Shown here piece by piece: positions 25,189 to 37,200 of a stretch of DNA of 64,000 nt. The DNA comes from Oceanococcus sp041619555 (lineage in GTDB: Bacteria > Pseudomonadota > Gammaproteobacteria > Nevskiales > Oceanococcaceae). A program made the translations under genes and the position numbers. Location: contig JBFKDQ010000016.1 in the NCBI GenBank assembly GCA_041619555.1, positions 3,952 through 67,951 of the forward strand. Direction: 5' to 3'. The notes under the pieces are model-generated. The model worked only from the letters and a program-made list of their open reading frames with translations, was not told the origin of the DNA and did not search any database. The first letter of the stretch is position 1; every line of letters begins with the position of its first letter.

Positions 25189-26343
25189 TCAATGGCGATA
25201 GCTCAGACTGAATTCAGCGGTTGGATAGGCCCGGTCGCGGTGCTTGCTCATGACCGGATCGGCAAACACCGCCAAAGCCAGTTCCACCGCGCCGAGGCGG
25301 TGGCTCAGACCCAGCGTTGGCGCGACCGACCAACGCGGCTTCAGATTGCCGGCGTTCTCGCTGTGCAGTCGCAGGGGTGCGAGCAAACCGGCCTGCAGCG
25401 CATAGTCTCCCCGGCGCCAGGACCAGCCCTGTCGCAAGATCAGGAAATCCACTTCATGATCGCTGTAATGCCCGAAAATTTTCTGCAACCCGCCGGTCTG
25501 CAGCAGGCCAGGGACGATGGTCCAGGCATAGCCCAGCGAGATTTCACGTGGAAAACTCGCCTGCCGTGATTCGCGGCGGCTGCCCTGTGCATCGGTGACG
25601 ACCGAATCGATCTGCAGGGAGGCATCGAAATCCTTGGCGATGAGCGCCAGGGTGAAGCTCTCATTCAGATGGAACTGCAGGCCAAGATGGCTGGCCAGCG
25701 TGGTTGCCCTAGTCGAGCGCACCTCGTAGCTCCCCGGATCTTCGGCGCGCACGCCGCAGCTGAAGGTCTGACAATCAATGTAGGCCAGGGCCAGGCCAAA
25801 ACGCCAGCGCGGATCCCGCGCCGCCGCGACTCCCCAGGCCAGGCGATACTCCTTGGTCTTGCTGTTGATCACACCGTCGAAATCTTCCGGCAGTCCCGGC
25901 AAGGTCAGGCGCAGAAAAATGCTCTCGAAATCCTGCGCATCAAAGCGTCCTAGCGAGGCCAGATCAAGGCGATGAAAATAGGCCAGCGCCAGGGTATTGC
26001 TCAATCCCCAGCGTTCCAGCACGGAGTTGCTCGCCGCAATCCCGATAAAGTCGACCGGCACCAGTCGACCGCGCAAGTTCTTGCTGACGCTGAACTGCAT
26101 GCCCTGCATGCGACTCAGGCCAGCGGGATTCCAGTAGCTGGCATAAACATCATCGGTGGACGCAAGCACCGCACCGGCCATCGCCTTGCTGTGTGCCCCC
26201 ACCCCCATCAGCAGATCACTGCCTTCGCCCGCAAACCTGCGTGCCTCCAGTGGCGCCACCGCGAGCCCGAGAATCAGTACAGCGAGCAAGCCTGGCCGTC
26301 CGAGAGTCATCGGCGCGCAGCCCGCCATGCGCCAGAAGCGCAT
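25189..26343 (-). CDS. PorV/FadL-like outer-membrane beta-barrel protein
   Basis: A protein of up to 384 residues with an N-terminal signal sequence (hydrophobic core LLAVLILGLAVAPLEA). It has a long run of alternating amphipathic strands and ends in the aromatic pattern FSLSYRH, as outer-membrane barrels do. GAHSKAMAGAVLASTDDVYASYWNPAGLSRM is typical of the PorV/PorQ and FadL-related barrel superfamily. The cargo is unknown. ATGs at 26343 and 26310 are both possible starts; the second leaves a more standard signal peptide. It is 46 bases downstream of ispF on the same strand, so it may be read through from the housekeeping run. The 200 bases beyond its upstream-coordinate neighbour (24989-25188) show nothing clear. 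Confidence 0.7.
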   Translation of the reverse strand: MRFWRMAGCAPMTLGRPGLLAVLILGLAVAPLEARRFAGEGSDLLMGVGAHSKAMAGAVLASTDDVYASYWNPAGLSRMQGMQFSVSKNLRGRLVPVDFIGIAASNSVLERWGLSNTLALAYFHRLDLASLGRFDAQDFESIFLRLTLPGLPEDFDGVINSKTKEYRLAWGVAAARDPRWRFGLALAYIDCQTFSCGVRAEDPGSYEVRSTRATTLASHLGLQFHLNESFTLALIAKDFDASLQIDSVVTDAQGSRRESRQASFPREISLGYAWTIVPGLLQTGGLQKIFGHYSDHEVDFLILRQGWSWRRGDYALQAGLLAPLRLHSENAGNLKPRWSVAPTLGLSHRLGAVELALAVFADPVMSKHRDRAYPTAEFSLSYRH

Positions 26344-26389
26344 GGATCCGTACGATCGCTCGCCCCAGCACTGGCCGAGGGCATGCCGA

Positions 26390-26881
26390 TCAGCGCCCGG
26401 CCTCGGTCGCCGCGCCGCGGAGCAAAGCCACGGCCTGCGCCGCCAGCCCTTCCTTGCGACCGGTATACCCCAACGATTCGGTGGTGGTCGCCTTGATGTT
26501 CACGGCCTGAAGATCAATTTCGAGCAAGTCGGCAATGGTTTCACGGATCGTATCCCGATAAGGCGCCAGTTTCGGTCGCTGCGCCACCAGGCAGAGATCG
26601 CAGTTGACGATTTCCCAGCCCGCAGCGCGTACCTCGCAGACAACCGTCTGCAACAGCCTGCGGCTGTCCGCGCCGGCATAGCTGGAGTCGGTATCCGGAA
26701 AATGTTGACCGATGTCACCAAGCCCGGCTGCACCCAGCAGGGCGTCACACAGGGCGTGCAGCATCACGTCACCATCGGAATGGGCGATCACGCCCTGGCT
26801 GTGCGGCACCTTGACGCCGCCAAGCATCACGTAGTCACCCGGCCCAAATCGGTGCACATCAAATCCCAAACCCACTCTCAT
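26390..26881 (-). CDS. ispF: 2-C-methyl-D-erythritol 2,4-cyclodiphosphate synthase
   Basis: MEP-pathway enzyme of 163 residues that cyclises CDP-ME 2-phosphate. The zinc site GFDVHRF (residues 6-12) and IAHSDGDVMLHALCDALLGA are diagnostic, as are FPDTDSSYAGADSR and ATTTESLGYTGRKEG. The frame is open upstream, but ATG at 26881 matches the family start and overlaps the ispD stop as ATGA. ispD-ispF adjacency is standard. Confidence 0.96.
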   Translation of the reverse strand: MRVGLGFDVHRFGPGDYVMLGGVKVPHSQGVIAHSDGDVMLHALCDALLGAAGLGDIGQHFPDTDSSYAGADSRRLLQTVVCEVRAAGWEIVNCDLCLVAQRPKLAPYRDTIRETIADLLEIDLQAVNIKATTTESLGYTGRKEGLAAQAVALLRGAATEAGR

Positions 26882-27576
26882 GTTGCTGTCGCTCCCAGCA
26901 TTGCCCCGGCGAGCGCCAGATCCGCTGCCGTGGTGATCTTGAAATTCCTCGCATCGCCCATCACGAGCCGCGGACGATACCCCTGCCATGTCATGCAGGA
27001 CGCCTCATCGGTCAGCTCGAGGCCTGCACTCAAGGCCTGCTCCAGAGCTTGTTGCAAGCGTGCCAGTTCGAAAATTTGCGGCGTCTGCGCCTGCCAAACC
27101 TTGCTGCGCTCCACACCGGCGTCGATCTGCCTGCCGTCTTCCGACCATTTCAGGCTGTCCTGCGCGGGCAGTGCCAGCAGCGCGCCATCAGCGCCGGGCG
27201 GCTCGCTCAGCAAACGGTCCAGGGCCTCGGCCGGCAACAGGGCACGAGCGGCATCATGCACCAGGACCGCGGCATGTTCAGCGGGCGGCTCGGGCAACGC
27301 TTGCAAGGCCTTCAGTCCCGCCAGCACGGAATCTGCCCGCTCCCGCCCGCCAGTACAGACATGCACCGCGGGATGGCGAGCGAATTCGCTGTGCCTCCAA
27401 TGCGCATCTTCGGCAGCCAGCGCCAGCATGACGCCTTGAATACGCGAATCCTGCAACAGGGCGGCAAGACAGTGTTCCAGCACTGTGCGTTGACCTAGCC
27501 GGCGATATTGCTTGGGCACATCGCCTGGCAGGCGGCTACCACGTCCGGCAGCAGGAATCACGACCCAGTTCACCAT
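26878..27576 (-). CDS. ispD: 2-C-methyl-D-erythritol 4-phosphate cytidylyltransferase
   Basis: MEP-pathway nucleotidyltransferase of 232 residues making CDP-ME from MEP and CTP. The nucleotide-binding loop PAAGRGSRLPGDVPKQY is at residues 8-24. GGRERADSVLAGL, VHDAARALL, AQTPQIF and DEASCM follow in family order. It is 4 bases downstream of ftsB and overlaps ispF by 4. The ftsB-ispD-ispF order is common in gammaproteobacteria. Confidence 0.95.
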   Translation of the reverse strand: MVNWVVIPAAGRGSRLPGDVPKQYRRLGQRTVLEHCLAALLQDSRIQGVMLALAAEDAHWRHSEFARHPAVHVCTGGRERADSVLAGLKALQALPEPPAEHAAVLVHDAARALLPAEALDRLLSEPPGADGALLALPAQDSLKWSEDGRQIDAGVERSKVWQAQTPQIFELARLQQALEQALSAGLELTDEASCMTWQGYRPRLVMGDARNFKITTAADLALAGAMLGATAT

Positions 27577-27580
27577 CGGC

Positions 27581-27859
27581 TCAGTGCACGATCAGAAAAA
27601 AGGACTCACCGGGCTTGATCATGCCCAGATCCGCCCGGGCATGATATTCGATGGCGGCGGGATCGTTCTCCAGCCGCTCGATCTCGGCTTCGATGGCCTG
27701 ATTGCGCTCCATCAACCGGGCATTGTGTGCGCGGCTGGCCTCCAACCGCGCGGCCAATTCGGCCGCATCCAGATAGCCCCCGGCGCCGAACCACAGTCGA
27801 TACTGCAGGTAGACGATTCCGGCTACCGCGATGATCCAGGTCCCTTTAGGTTTCGGCAT
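27581..27859 (-). CDS. ftsB: Cell division protein FtsB
   Basis: A 92-residue bitopic inner-membrane protein of the FtsQLB divisome complex. It has a short cytoplasmic tail (MPKPKG), one membrane segment (about residues 7-19, ending before QYRLWFG), then a periplasmic coiled coil (AARLEASRAHNARLMERNQA...). The tail IEYHARADLGMIKPGESFFLIV is diagnostic: ARxxLGMxKPGE is the conserved FtsB motif. It lies between eno and ispD, its usual place. Confidence 0.94.
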   Translation of the reverse strand: MPKPKGTWIIAVAGIVYLQYRLWFGAGGYLDAAELAARLEASRAHNARLMERNQAIEAEIERLENDPAAIEYHARADLGMIKPGESFFLIVH

Positions 27860-27903
27860 GGCGGCAGTGTAGCAAAGCCTTCAGATGGCCAGCCTACCCG
27901 CCG

Positions 27904-29181
<1,278 letters not shown>

Positions 29182-29252
29182 CGACAACAACTCCAGCTAA
29201 AGGTAGGCGACACCCGGCGCATCCGCGCCGGCTCTCAGAATGAATGGAGGTC

Positions 29253-30110
29253 TCAGTCCAGCAGGGTTTCCGCCAGCGGCCGAGATTTGACCACCGCATC
29301 GAGTTCCGCCAGGGCGCTCAGCAGGGCTTCGGCATGTTTCAGCGGCCAGGAATTCGGACCGTCACACAGGGCTTCGTCCGGCTTGGGATGGGTTTCCATG
29401 AACAGGCCGGCAACCCCCGCACCAACGGCGGCACGCGCCAGCACCGGAATGTATTCGCGCTGACCGCCGGACGCATGACCTTGACCACCGGGCAGCTGAA
29501 CGGAGTGCGTGCAATCGAAGATCACCGGGCAGCCGGTGACGCGCATCGCAGCCAAACCCCGCATGTCCGCGACCAGATTGTTGTAACCGAAGGAGAAACC
29601 GCGCTCGCACAGCATGATCGGCGTCTCCGGCGCCACTTCCTGCATCTTCGCAACCACATTGGCCATTTCCCAGGGCGACATGAACTGCCCTTTCTTCACG
29701 TTCACCGGCTTGCCGGCGCGCGCCACGCGCTGCATGAAATTGGTCTGGCGACAGAGAAAAGCCGGGGTCTGGATCACGTCGGCGACCGCCGCCACCTCTT
29801 CGATCGGCGTGTCCTCATGCACATCGGTAATCACCGGCACGCCAATCTGGCGTTGCACCTCGGCGAGCATGGCGAGGCCATCCTCCATGCCGGGGCCACG
29901 ATAGCTGCGATGGGAACTGCGATTGGCCTTGTCAAAGGAGCCTTTGAACACATAGGAAATCCCGAGACGCGCGGACACTTCCTTCAAATGACCGGCCACC
30001 TCAAGCACCATGTCCAGGCTTTCCAGCGTGTCGGGCCCGGCCAGCAGCAGCATGGGCTGATCCAGCCCGACTTCATAGCCCGCAATTCTTGTCATCGGCT
30101 TGTCCACCAT
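29253..30110 (-). CDS. kdsA: 3-deoxy-8-phosphooctulonate (KDO-8-P) synthase
   Basis: Makes KDO-8-phosphate from arabinose-5-phosphate and PEP for the LPS inner core, 285 residues. Motifs include FKGSFDKANRSSHRSYRGPG, ITDVHEDTP, KKGQFMSPWEM and CERGFSFGYNNLV. The frame extends upstream into pyrG. ATG at 30110 (MVDKPMTRIAG) is chosen because it clears the pyrG stop by 37 bases; ATG at 30095 is the alternative. It sits in the usual pyrG-kdsA-eno order. Confidence 0.95.
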   Translation of the reverse strand: MVDKPMTRIAGYEVGLDQPMLLLAGPDTLESLDMVLEVAGHLKEVSARLGISYVFKGSFDKANRSSHRSYRGPGMEDGLAMLAEVQRQIGVPVITDVHEDTPIEEVAAVADVIQTPAFLCRQTNFMQRVARAGKPVNVKKGQFMSPWEMANVVAKMQEVAPETPIMLCERGFSFGYNNLVADMRGLAAMRVTGCPVIFDCTHSVQLPGGQGHASGGQREYIPVLARAAVGAGVAGLFMETHPKPDEALCDGPNSWPLKHAEALLSALAELDAVVKSRPLAETLLD

Positions 30111-30147
30111 CTCGTAGTTGTCTGGAGCACCGCACAGGGTGCTGTGT

Positions 30148-31791
30148 CTAGGGCTGCAGCTTGCGCTCGCGGGCTGCCGCGATGAAACCGCGGAACAGCG
30201 GGTGACCATCACGTGGCGTGGATGTGAACTCGGGATGAAACTGACAACCCACAAACCACGGATGATCCGGCAACTCCACGATTTCCACCAGATGATCATC
30301 CTTCTGTTCGCCGGCGAAACTCAGGCCTTTGGCGGCGAGCCGATCACGATACTGGTTATTGAACTCGTAGCGGTGCCGATGCCGTTCGATGATCTCGTCG
30401 CTGCCGTACAGGGCATGGACCCGCGAATCCTTACGCAGGACGCAGGTCTGCGCCCCCAGGCGCATGGTCCCGCCCTTGCGTTCGTCGTCACTTCGACGTT
30501 CGACACTGCCATCCGGATTGTGCCACTCGGTCACCAGGCCGATCACGGGATGCGGGGTGGCCGGATCGAACTCCGTGCTGTGCGCACCTTCCAGACCGAC
30601 CACATTGCGGGCAAATTCGATCGCCGCGATCTGCATGCCGAGACAGATCCCCAGATAAGGGATGCCGTTCTCCCGTGCATACCGCACTGCGGCCACCTTG
30701 CCTTCCACGCCACGCTCACCGAAACCACCGGGCACCAGAATCGCATCGGCGCCTTCCAGTTGCTCCAGTCCGTCGGTTTCCAGACGCTCGGAATCAACAT
30801 AATTGATCCGCACCAAGGTGTTGGTGTGAATCCCGGCATGGTGCAGGGCTTCGTTCACCGATTTGTAGGCATCGGCCAGGTCGACATATTTACCGACCAT
30901 CGCAACCATGACCTCGGCGTCCTGCCGGCCCGGCGCTTCCGTCACATGGGCCCATTCCGACAGATCGGCTTCCGGCGCGGTGATGTCAAATTGCCGGACC
31001 ACCAGATCATCCAGACCCTGAACATGAAAATGGGTCGGAATCGTGTAGATGTCCTTGACGTCGGTCGCGGAAATGACGGCCTTCTCCGCAACATTGCAGA
31101 ACAGGGCGATCTTGCGCCGTTCATTGGCTGGCAGTTCCCGGTCACTGCGACAGATCAGAATATCGGGCTGGATGCCGATGCCGCGCAGTTCCTTGACCGA
31201 ATGCTGCGTGGGTTTGGTCTTCATCTCGCCGGACGAAGCGATATAGGGCACCAAAGTCAGGTGCAGATACATCGCACGCTCACGACCGTACTCCACGCCG
31301 AACTGACGAATCGCCTCCAGAAAGGGCAGGCTTTCGATGTCACCGACGGTGCCGCCGATTTCCACCATGCAGATATCCGCGCCCTCGCCACCCTGCAGGA
31401 TGCAGCGTTTGATCTCGTCGGTAATGTGCGGGATCACCTGCACGGTCCCGCCAAGATAATCGCCACGGCGCTCTTTCTCCAGGACATTGGAATAGATCTG
31501 CCCGGTGGTGAAATTGCTGTGACGACTGGTCTTGCTGCGCAGGAAGCGCTCGTAGTGGCCGAGGTCCAGATCGGTTTCCGCCCCGTCCTGGGTGACGTAG
31601 ACCTCGCCATGCTGAAACGGACTCATGGTGCCCGCATCGACATTCAGGTAAGGATCCAGTTTGATCATCGCGACCCGCAGCTTGCGGGATTCCAGCAGGG
31701 CGGCCAACGATGCAGCAGCGATCCCCTTGCCCAGCGAAGACACCACGCCCCCGGTAACGAAAACGAAACGCGTATCGCTGTGTAGATTCAT
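30148..31791 (-). CDS. pyrG: CTP synthase
   Basis: Glutamine-dependent amination of UTP to CTP, 547 residues. The N-terminal amidoligase has P-loop VTGGVVSSLGKG (residues 12-23), DPYLNVDAGTM and GGTVGDIES. The C-terminal glutaminase has the nucleophile Cys in YLGICLGMQ and VGCQFHPEF with the catalytic His/Glu. The 243 bases upstream (31792-32034) separate it from tilS and hold no gene or clear promoter that I can see. Confidence 0.97.
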   Translation of the reverse strand: MNLHSDTRFVFVTGGVVSSLGKGIAAASLAALLESRKLRVAMIKLDPYLNVDAGTMSPFQHGEVYVTQDGAETDLDLGHYERFLRSKTSRHSNFTTGQIYSNVLEKERRGDYLGGTVQVIPHITDEIKRCILQGGEGADICMVEIGGTVGDIESLPFLEAIRQFGVEYGRERAMYLHLTLVPYIASSGEMKTKPTQHSVKELRGIGIQPDILICRSDRELPANERRKIALFCNVAEKAVISATDVKDIYTIPTHFHVQGLDDLVVRQFDITAPEADLSEWAHVTEAPGRQDAEVMVAMVGKYVDLADAYKSVNEALHHAGIHTNTLVRINYVDSERLETDGLEQLEGADAILVPGGFGERGVEGKVAAVRYARENGIPYLGICLGMQIAAIEFARNVVGLEGAHSTEFDPATPHPVIGLVTEWHNPDGSVERRSDDERKGGTMRLGAQTCVLRKDSRVHALYGSDEIIERHRHRYEFNNQYRDRLAAKGLSFAGEQKDDHLVEIVELPDHPWFVGCQFHPEFTSTPRDGHPLFRGFIAAARERKLQP

Positions 31792-32034
31792 GCGGGCTCC
31801 GGAAAAACCTCAGCATTTTAACGGATCAGGCGGCGATCGAACAATGCAAAGCCACATCTCCCACCGCCGGCCATCACTCCAGCCTAGCTGCAATGCACGC
31901 ACACCGTGACAACTACCGGATCAGCGCGACGCAACCAATGGCGAGGCTTGCGGGTGAAACTCCGCAGCAGGTGCAGGCTGGCGCAAAATGACCTGCATGG
32001 CGCGTGAGAGCGTCCGCACTCACCAGTCGTGGCC

Positions 32035-33279
32035 TTAACGCAGCCACTCAAAGTCGGAAGCCACGGCCGCCCGCCAGAGATTGCCGACCGCGACGATCTC
32101 CTCGCCGCACTGCAGCAGGGGCATGCGGCGGCGCTGCCAGGGCGGCACCGCTTCGGCCTGAAACAGCGCTTTCAGACGGCGCGTATGCGCATTCAGAACG
32201 ATGGTGTCACCGTCTTGCGGCAGGCGGATCAGCCCCGGCCGGCCGAGACGCCAGCGCACGATGCCGCCATAGGGCCAGGCACGCTCGCCCTGCCCGGCCA
32301 CCGACCAGCGCAAAGGCTGCAACTCAAGCAGTGGGCGCATGGCGTACAGCCCGTCGCGATAGCGGCGCAACTCCGCCCCGGGCCACCGCACCAACGGCTC
32401 CCGATCTTGCGCCGCGCGCAGGAACTGTCGCCAGATTTCCGCCAACATGCCATGACGTGGACACGGCAGACCCTGATGATCCAGCCAGTCCAGCAGCCGA
32501 CGATTGCGCGTAGCCGGATCAAGGCGCGCCAATTCGCTCAGATTCAGCGGGCCGTCCACCAGACCTTCGGCGCACGCCTGCCGCAACTGCGTCTGTGCCT
32601 CGGCCAACAGGCCAGCGCTGCGCGCCAGATTGCTCTCCGCTGCGGGGAATCTTGAACGTAGCAACGGCAAGACCTGGTGTCGCAGGAAATTGCGGTCAAA
32701 ACGCGCACTGGCATTGCCTGGATCATCCAGCCAGTGAAGATTCCGTGCTTTGGCATACGCCGCGATCGAACCGGCATCCACCTGCAGCAGGGGGCGCATC
32801 AGCACATGTGATCCCAGAGGGCGGCACGCTGGCATCGCCGCCAGCCCGCGCAGACCGCTGCCGCGCAGCAGATGCAGGAGCAGGGTTTCGGCCTGATCGC
32901 GCTGGTGATGCGCGGTCAGCACGATCTCGCCAGGCTGCAGGGCGCGCGCCAGCTCGGCATAGCGCTGATCGCGTGCCCAGGCCTCGAGATTGCCGCCGGG
33001 CGCGGGCTGCGTAACCACCCTCACCTCACAAACCAGGCCCAGCTGCGCGCACTGCGCCCGACAGAATTCCGCCCAGGCGCCGGACTCGGCATGCAAAGCA
33101 TGATCTACATGCACCGCACGCACGCAAAAACCCGGCTCGAGAGCAGCGCGCGCGGCCAGCGCATGTAACAGCACGCTGGAGTCCATCCCGCCGCTGTAGG
33201 CCAGGACATAGCGCCCCGGCACCGCCAGTTCAGCCAGGGCCCGGGCCAGCGCGGCCTCAGGCTTCGAAGTAATCTCCAT
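32035..33279 (-). CDS. tilS: tRNA(Ile)-lysidine synthase
   Basis: Modifies the wobble cytidine of tRNA-Ile(CAU) to lysidine, changing its decoding from AUG to AUA; essential in most bacteria. The PP-loop is YSGGMDSSVLLHAL near residues 28-41, with LTAHHQRDQAETLLLHLLRGSG and the C-terminal TilS domain. The 5' end overlaps the accA 3' end for any available start (ATG 33279 or 33288, GTG 33300). I chose the shortest overlap, which still leaves a somewhat long N-terminus; none has a strong ribosome-binding site. Confidence 0.93.
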   Translation of the reverse strand: MEITSKPEAALARALAELAVPGRYVLAYSGGMDSSVLLHALAARAALEPGFCVRAVHVDHALHAESGAWAEFCRAQCAQLGLVCEVRVVTQPAPGGNLEAWARDQRYAELARALQPGEIVLTAHHQRDQAETLLLHLLRGSGLRGLAAMPACRPLGSHVLMRPLLQVDAGSIAAYAKARNLHWLDDPGNASARFDRNFLRHQVLPLLRSRFPAAESNLARSAGLLAEAQTQLRQACAEGLVDGPLNLSELARLDPATRNRRLLDWLDHQGLPCPRHGMLAEIWRQFLRAAQDREPLVRWPGAELRRYRDGLYAMRPLLELQPLRWSVAGQGERAWPYGGIVRWRLGRPGLIRLPQDGDTIVLNAHTRRLKALFQAEAVPPWQRRRMPLLQCGEEIVAVGNLWRAAVASDFEWLR

Positions 33280-34216
33280 AGCTGGCATAGCGTCGCTCAC
33301 GCCGATGCATCAGTTCCGTCATCGGCATCTGGCTCAGACGATCCAGGTTGCGCAGCAGATGTTGCTTGAGCGTATGCGCCTGCTGCGCCGGCGCCCGATG
33401 CGCCCCGCCCAGCGGCTCGGGCACCACTTCATCGATCAGCCCCAGCTGCAGCAGCCGCGCCGCCGTCATGCCCATGACTTCTGCGGCGGTCTGCGCGTGC
33501 TCGGCGCTCTTCCACAAGATCGACGCACAACCCTCCGGTGAGATCACCGCATAGATGCTGTGTTGCAGCATGGCCACATGATCGCCCACGCCAATGGCCA
33601 GCGCCCCGCCCGAGCCCCCTTCGCCGATCACCGTGCACAGGATCGGCGTTTTCAGACGTGACATCTCGAACAGGTTGCGGGCAATCGCCTCACTCTGATT
33701 GCGCTCTTCCGCGCCAATGCCGGGATAAGCCCCCGGCGTATCGATGAAACTGATGATGGGCAGGGAAAACTTCTCCGCCATCTGCATCAGCCGCAAAGCC
33801 TTGCGATACCCCTCCGGCCGCGGCATGCCAAAATTACGCTTGATCTTCTCGTTGGTATCGCGACCTTTCTGCTGCCCGATCACCATCACCGGACGACCTT
33901 CAAGCCGGGCCAGTCCACCAATCATCGGCGGATCATCCTTGTAATGCCGATCGCCCTTGAGTTCCTGAAAATGGGTAAAGATCAGCCCGATATAGTCCAG
34001 GGTATAAGGCCGCAGCGGGTGGCGCGCCAACTGGGCGACCTGCCAGGCGCTGAGCTTGGCGAAGATCTGCTCGGTCAGACCGATGCTTTTCTTTTCCAGG
34101 CGCGCAATTTCTTCGCTGATATTGACCACGCTGCCGTCCGCGACATTGCGCAACTCATCGATCTTTGCCTGCAGATCGGCGATCGGCTGCTCGAAATCCA
34201 GATAATTCAGGTTCAT
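33257..34216 (-). CDS. accA: Acetyl-CoA carboxylase carboxyltransferase subunit alpha
   Basis: One half of the carboxyltransferase of acetyl-CoA carboxylase, first step of fatty acid synthesis, 319 residues. NLNYLDFEQPIADLQAKIDELR, the LARHPLRPYTLDYI segment, FIDTPGAYPGIGAEER and IGEGGSGGALAIGVGD are standard. The start overlaps the dnaE stop by 4 bases, and the dnaE-accA-tilS order is typical. Confidence 0.97.
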   Translation of the reverse strand: MNLNYLDFEQPIADLQAKIDELRNVADGSVVNISEEIARLEKKSIGLTEQIFAKLSAWQVAQLARHPLRPYTLDYIGLIFTHFQELKGDRHYKDDPPMIGGLARLEGRPVMVIGQQKGRDTNEKIKRNFGMPRPEGYRKALRLMQMAEKFSLPIISFIDTPGAYPGIGAEERNQSEAIARNLFEMSRLKTPILCTVIGEGGSGGALAIGVGDHVAMLQHSIYAVISPEGCASILWKSAEHAQTAAEVMGMTAARLLQLGLIDEVVPEPLGGAHRAPAQQAHTLKQHLLRNLDRLSQMPMTELMHRRERRYASYGDYFEA

Positions 34217-37200
34217 TCACCCTCCGTATTGCGCGACTGCCCGAAATCGGGGCGACGGTAACGGATCATGACCTGACCTTTCCCGCAACATTTTTCCAGA
34301 TCCCGAATCAAGCTGTCGCTGATTTCCACGCGCCACTGCGCACCAAGCCGGAATTCGGCCTGTCGTCCCCCGCCCCGCACCGCCAGCACCACAGGCAAAC
34401 CGGGAGCGCCAGCATGCTGCTGCAGCACCGGCACCAGCACAGCATAGTCAAAGTCGACCGGAACGGAAATCTGCACGCCGGCGGCAAAACGCTGCCGCAC
34501 CGTTTCCAGATCAAGGATGTCACGCGGCCGGATCCGATAGCCATCCTCATAATCGTCATAGGACAGCTCGCCGTAGATGATCAGCGGCTGCTCGCGGCGC
34601 AAACGATGACGATTCAGTTCCAGCACCTCGCCCGAAAGCACAGCGCTAAGCCTCTCGCTGCCATCATCCAGAGTCAGGAAGGCGCGGATCTCGCCCTGGA
34701 AGCGCACCGACCAGAGGATGCCGGCGGCCAGCACCTCACGCCCGCGGCGCCGCCCCCAGCGTCCGCCGCCACTGGTCTGCGGCACGCCATTGGCAATCAT
34801 GCCGGCGAAATTATTGCTGGTCAGCTGTTCCAGTTCGGCGCGATACAGATCCATCGGATGGACGGTGAAATAAAGGCCCAGCGATTCCTTTTCCGCCTGC
34901 AGAATCTCCGCCACTTCCCAGCACGGCACTTCCGGCATCTCGATCTTCTGCGCCTGTTGCACCGCTTCGCCGAACAGATCCACCTGGCCCGCGGCGGCGG
35001 CGGCGGCATCCTGCTCCGCGGCCGCAATGGCTTTCGGCAATGCGGCTTGCAAGGCTGCCCGATGGCTGCCGAACTCATCCATCGCGCCGGCCTTGATCAG
35101 CGCTTCCAGCACCCGCCGGTTCAGACGCTTCAGATCCAGGCGGCGACAGAATTCGAACAGGTCCCGGAACGCGCCATTGGCCGCACGCTCTTCGAGAATG
35201 GCTTCGACCGGCCCCTGCCCGACCCCCCTGAGCGCTCCCAGCCCGTAGCGAATCCGCCGGTCATCGACCACCGAAAAACCGTATTCGGAGCGATTCACCG
35301 ACGGGCCATCGAGCGGTATTCCGAGTTGCCGGCAATCCTCCAGCAGCGGCACCAGTTTGTCGGTGTTGTCGAGATCGGCGCACATCACCGCACACATGTA
35401 ATGCGCCGGATAATGGGCTTTCAGCCAGGCCGTCTGATACGCCACATAAGCATAGGCTGCACTGTGCGACTTGTTGAAGCCGTAGCCGGCGAATTTCTCG
35501 ATCAGATCGAAAATGTCACCGGCCAGCTGGGCATCCACCGCATTGGCGACCGCGCCATCGACGAAGGTCTTGCGCTCCATCGCCATGATCTCGGCCTTTT
35601 TCTTGCCCATTGCGCGTCGCAGCAGGTCCGCACCGCCGAGGCTGTAGCCCGACAGAACCTGGGCGATCTGCATGACCTGTTCCTGATACAGAATCACCCC
35701 GTAGGTCGGCTTGAGAATGGCTTCAAGCGATGCGTGCGGATAGACGATTTCCTGCTCGCCATGTTTACGCTTGACGAAATCCTCGACCATGCCACTTTGC
35801 AGCGGACCGGGCCGGAACAGGGCCAGCAGGGAGACGATGTCTTCAAAGGTGTCGGGACGCAGATCCCGGACCAGGCGCCGCATGCCGGACGATTCGATCT
35901 GGAAGCAAGCCGCCACCTTGCCGCTTTGCAACAGGCTGTAAACGCCGGGATCATCCAGCTCCAGATTGCGGATATCCACCGGCGTCTCGCCTTTGGCAGC
36001 GCGGCTGGCATTGACGAGCTTGGTCGCGTGATCGACCACGGTCAGGGTCTTGAGGCCGAGAAAATCGAACTTGATCAGCCCCACCGCCTCCACGTCGTCC
36101 TTGTCGAACTGGGTGACTGGACTGCCTTCCGGATCGACGTACAGCGGCGTGTATTCAGTCAGCGGTTCCGGGGCGATGACAACGCCGCCGGCATGCTTCC
36201 CTGCATTACGCGACAGCCCCTCCAGCTTGAGCGCGGTATCGATCAGTTCGGTGATCTCTTCCTCGTCGCGATAGGCCTGCGCCAGCTCGGTCCGGCTGAA
36301 ACGGATCAGATCAGCCAGGCTCTCACCCTTCTCACGGGCGGCGGCAATTTGCTTGTCATCCATGCCGGTCAGCGCACCGGTCAGACTGATACCCAGTTCA
36401 TTCGGAATCAGCTTGGCGATGCGATCGACATGGCCATAGCCCAGGCCCAGCACACGGCCGACATCTCGCACCACCGCCTTGGCCGCCATCGAACCATAGG
36501 TGATGATCTGGGACACATGATCGCGCCCGTATTTCTGCGCGACATAGTCGATCACCCGATCGCGCCCGGCGATGCAGAAGTCCACATCGAAATCGGGCAT
36601 CGAGATCCGCTCAGGATTGAGAAAACGCTCGAACAGCAGATCGAACTGCAGCGGATCCAGGTCGGTGATTTCCAGCACCCAGGCCACCAGCGAGCCGGCC
36701 CCCGACCCACGCCCCGGCCCGACCGGCACGTCATTTTCGCGCGACCAGCGGATGAAATCGGCAACGATCAGAAAATATCCAGGGAAACCCATCTGATTGA
36801 TCACCCCGATCTCACGCTCCAGGCGATCGAGATAGACCTGCTCGGGCGCATGCAGACGGCCCAGAGCGAAGCGCCGCTCCAGGCCCTTTTTCGCCACCTC
36901 GGCCAGATAGCTGGCGGCATCATGGCCTTCAGGCACCGGGAAATCCGGCAGCACATTGTTGCCAAATTCCAGTTCCAGATTGCAGCGCGCCGCGATCTGC
37001 AAGGTGTTTTCCAGCGCGGACGGGATATCGGCGAACAGCGCCTCCATTTCCTGCGCAGATTTCAGATACTGCTGGTCGGTGTAGCGCCGCTCTCGCCGCG
37101 GGTCGTCCAGTCGATCGCCATTGTGGATGCACACCCGCGCTTCATGCGATTGAAAATCCTGCGAGTCCAGGAAGCGGACCTCGTTACTGGCGACCACCGG

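Noticed and set aside
31792..32034. A small RNA or tRNA gene in the pyrG-tilS gap
   Set aside because: No T-loop consensus, cloverleaf pairing or terminator was visible in the 243 bases.
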